From: Escallonia rubra
Taxonomy: Eukaryota; Streptophyta; Magnoliopsida; Escalloniales; Escalloniaceae
Assembly (NCBI GenBank): GCA_033065855.1
Contig: JAVXUO010002027.1
Location: 62,001 to 126,000, forward strand
Length of the DNA stretch: 64,000 nucleotides
Direction of reading: 5' to 3'
Shown: positions 61,594-64,000 of the stretch, in pieces
Layout: every line of letters starts with the position of its first letter
Position numbering within the stretch: the first letter of the stretch is position 1
Translations under genes and position numbers: made by a program
The notes under the pieces: model-generated
What the model was told of the DNA's origin: nothing
The model's database searches: none
The model's input: the letters and a program-made list of their open reading frames with translations, nothing else

Positions 61594-61880
61594 TTGTAGG
61601 AGATTGTGGAGAATGGCTGGGAGACTTTGCTCGGTTTCTTGGAGCTACCATGATTAGGATGGCAAATATTTGGACTAAAAAAGAGGCTAGTGCTAGCCTA
61701 GGAGATTGGATTTTTTTTTTTTGTGAAAATTTTCGAATGGGAAATCTGAAAGAACTGCATTTCATATATATAACCCGTGGGGGAGAGGAATCGAACTCGG
61801 GACCTCGAGGTCATTCCTTGAGGCCCCTTGCCAACTCGACTACCCTTTGGGTTATAGGAGATTGGATTTGAAAGGTAAAC
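61594..61880 (+). mobile_element. Possible LINE RNase H remnant, interrupted by a SINE
   Basis: On the + strand, 61597-61710 reads VGDCGEWLGDFARFLGATMI and then RMANIWTKKEASASLGDW, close in pattern to the RNase H start of plant LINEs (GxWxxGFxRxIGxxxxxxAExWAL). The frame is then broken by the SINE at 61714-61855 and resumes with the duplicated GDWI codons. The match is short and the rest of the LINE was not found. Confidence 0.35.
61714..61855 (-). mobile_element. tRNA-derived SINE with intact target duplication
   Basis: On the minus strand the element begins AACCCAAAGGGTAGTCGAGT and continues TTGGCAAGGGGCCTCAAGG, a tRNA-like box A region, then GGTCCCGAGTTCGATTCC, a clear pol III box B. It ends in an A-tail (the T run near 61711-61722 on the + strand). 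It is flanked by the identical 14-bp direct repeat AGGAGATTGGATTT at 61700-61713 and 61856-61869. The body is about 142 bp. All these signs fit a plant SINE, roughly Au-like in layout; family is not certain. Confidence 0.9.
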
Positions 61881-63640
61881 CTTTTAACTATTCTGTAATG
61901 GTTATCCAACCGATTAAACAAGCAAAATTGTTGCAGCTTGGTTTGGTTAGGTAATGGCGCAAGTAGGCTCAAATTCTTCGATATTTGGTCTTTATATGGT
62001 GATCGAAGGTGGTGTCGGGCACTCGGCTATGAGTCAACTGTTATCTAGTGTCGTGTCACACCTTGGCCTTAACTCAACGAGTCATTGCAATAAGCTAAGT
62101 GATTGGCTATTGTGTTTGGTTTTCCAACGTGATCGGGATTAGTTGATACGGTTTTTCGTTTTGCATGCTTAGAGTTATTGTAAAGCTTGCTTTAGTAACA
62201 AACGCTGGGAACAACTATTTTCTAATCAAGAGTATGAACATGAGTATGTGTGCTGTCTTTGCGGTGCAATTAATCCTGCAAGGCAGCTTGTAGGCGTTAT
62301 CTTGCAAATCCACGGGCTATTTTGAAGAGAAAGGTGTTAATGTTTTTCAGTTTATTATTTGCTTGTTGTGTTGAGCTTTGTCAATGATGATATTTTGCTT
62401 TGTTGAAAAGTTTACGATGACGTTTAATTGACTCCAGAATTTCTTATAGTACTATGATGCATCATATTGTCAATACATCCGGTTATTATCAATAAAAACT
62501 TTTCTTTATCAAAAAGTAATATTAATAATCATGTGGGGACTCATAATGGTACTTTTCTTTAAATTTATACTTTACTTTTTTTTAATGATAATATATATTG
62601 TTGGATCCATCCTGATAAATATGATATCGAAGCTATCGTGTGCGACGGTTTGTGTTCAATTTACTTTGCATGCATCTTTGGTTTCCATTATGGTATTGCA
62701 AAGTTCAAAACTCCTACTTTTGGTGTGAGCAACGTAGCATCTTATTTCAATTAAAAACTCTTCCCAAATCCTAATTGAACAACTGAATTGTATTTCAAAA
62801 AAATTACACACACAAAAAAAAAAAAGAGCGTAAACTTCCAAATGCAATGACAATTGTAAACTAAAGAATTACTTCCACGTGCTCCGCACGTGCAATAACT
62901 ATATTATACTATTTTTTCCAACAAATTACCACTTGATTTGTCACTGAGAGTTATATAAACGACAAGAATTTTACGGTCGCAATCAAATATGATTGGCATA
63001 AGTACAAGCGATACCGCCAAAGAAAGTTAGACTTTATACCAATCTATCTAATAGGATTTAATAGTGTTATACTCCACTCAAGTTACTTCCTGCTAATTAC
63101 GATAGCATATTATCTTGAAGTGTATATAAAAACATAGCAATTTTTTTATTGTAGTATAAAATGATTTGGAAGTTGATAATTGCTTTATGCTTTTAGCCAT
63201 ATGAACTTCACCATTTCACTCAAGATAAAAAAAAATCAAAGAGGTTGCAGACATTATAGGCTAACTAACATCACTAATTAAGTAGAAAGACACACAGACC
63301 CACCAACAAACACAACACGAAGATAAAAAGAGTACCATTTATAGTGTATGGTGCTAGGTACGTTAGAAATTAGTGAAGTGTATAATAAACCCGTCCATTG
63401 CCGTTATCAATGAGTTGTTCATCTCGTCGAGATATGTTGTAACTGAGTCAGAGATAGTTTTGCGATATGTAAATACAATGATAATGAAATTGCAATAAAA
63501 GGATAGAACAGTAAATTTATATCGAGAAAAAAATATGATCTCATGTGGAGGACGATGGAGTACAGTCCAATGTCACTACCGTTTCTTATTACGCAGTACA
63601 CTCAATTAGCCGCACTGTATAACTAATTGGCTAAATTGCA
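61881..63640. other. Spacer with no supported gene
   Basis: Short frames only. A perfect hairpin-forming CACGTGCTCCGCACGTG lies at 62878-62894, followed by CAATAACTAT, which resembles a decayed Helitron 3-prime end (stem-loop then CTRR), but no 5-prime end was found. An A-run is near 62813-62824. Confidence 0.35.
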
Positions 63641-64000
63641 AAATGACCCCCTAAAGTTTACATCATCGTCTTATTTACTCACTAAGGTTCCAGTTGTGTC
63701 ACATAACACCCTAATATTTATAAAACATTGCAACTAAACCCAAAATCATACTTGTATAATATTGATGGTTGTCTCAAAAGAAAGGCTTACGCTAGAAGGG
63801 TGAGGAAGAAGACTAGCGTGTTGACATGTTTGCCCCTCCAAACCAGTGACGTGAGAGGCACATGGGAACAAATATCCAGTTTTTTGAAACAAACTACAGT
63901 TCTGGGTTTACTTGTAACATTTTATACATATTAGGGTGCTATGTTACACAATTAATACTCTAGGGACTAAGTGAGACGATAATGTAAACCTCAGGGGTTT
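63641..64000. mobile_element. Long-TIR DNA element (MULE-like MITE), cut by the window end
   Basis: The left arm ACCCCCTAAAGTTTACATCA with TCGTCTTATTTACTC, and onward to CACATAACACCCTAATAT at about 63646-63720, is mirrored by the right arm from about 63930 to 64000. The reverse complement of the right arm reads AAACCCCTGAGGTTTACATT then ATCGTCTCACTTAGTCC and so on to TAGCACCCTAATAT. The arms are about 75-85 bp and diverged. The element ends at or just beyond the window, so the flanking duplication cannot be checked. Long TIRs favour Mutator-like elements. Confidence 0.7.

Noticed and set aside
1-64000. CRISPR array, operon or bacterial origin
   Set aside because: Genes have GT-AG introns, wide spacing and plant transposons; repeats lack the regular repeat-spacer pattern.

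Overview
This is a piece of a flowering-plant nuclear genome, most likely a eudicot. The base composition is AT-rich, the genes are split by GT-AG introns, two proteins carry chloroplast transit-like N-termini, and the intergenic space and large introns are full of plant transposable elements. I cannot name the species. Five protein-coding genes can be rebuilt exon by exon with all reading phases closing, and all five lie on the + strand.

Layout. 0-6.1 kb is a nest of dead mobile elements: a Ty1-copia pol fossil, an L1-type LINE fragment, and a 2.25 kb solo LTR with a 5-bp target duplication inserted into the LINE. 7.0-13.6 kb is an SF2/ASF-type SR splicing factor, closest to plant SR30/SR34. 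15.0-17.1 kb is the first copy of a large dispersed repeat. 19.3-30.1 kb is CLPR3, a catalytically inactive subunit of the chloroplast Clp protease core. 32.2-35.1 kb is a conserved plastid-targeted protein, possibly PIFI, and its first intron holds a plastid 16S rRNA fragment. 37.9-45.7 kb is a long tafazzin-like acyltransferase. 46.8-53.8 kb is the alpha subunit of F-actin capping protein (CPA). From 53.9 kb to the end I see no host gene, but several well-delimited elements: a Helitron, an 850-bp ACC-type repeat, a hAT element, a second copy of the dispersed repeat, a SINE inside a LINE remnant, and a long-TIR element cut by the window edge.

The genes serve different compartments (nuclear speckle, chloroplast stroma, mitochondrial or other membranes, actin cytoskeleton) and do not form a pathway. 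Gene order is informative: from memory of Arabidopsis locus numbers, CLPR3 and SR30 are neighbours (At1g09130/At1g09140), and the tafazzin-like gene and CPA are neighbours (At3g05510/At3g05520). This window therefore appears to keep two ancestral gene pairs side by side. The most useful discoveries are precisely bounded non-autonomous elements in introns (two hAT elements, one TRIM), a Helitron, a tandem duplication inside an SR-gene intron, and the plastid rRNA fragment. I found no evidence for a wholly new biological system.
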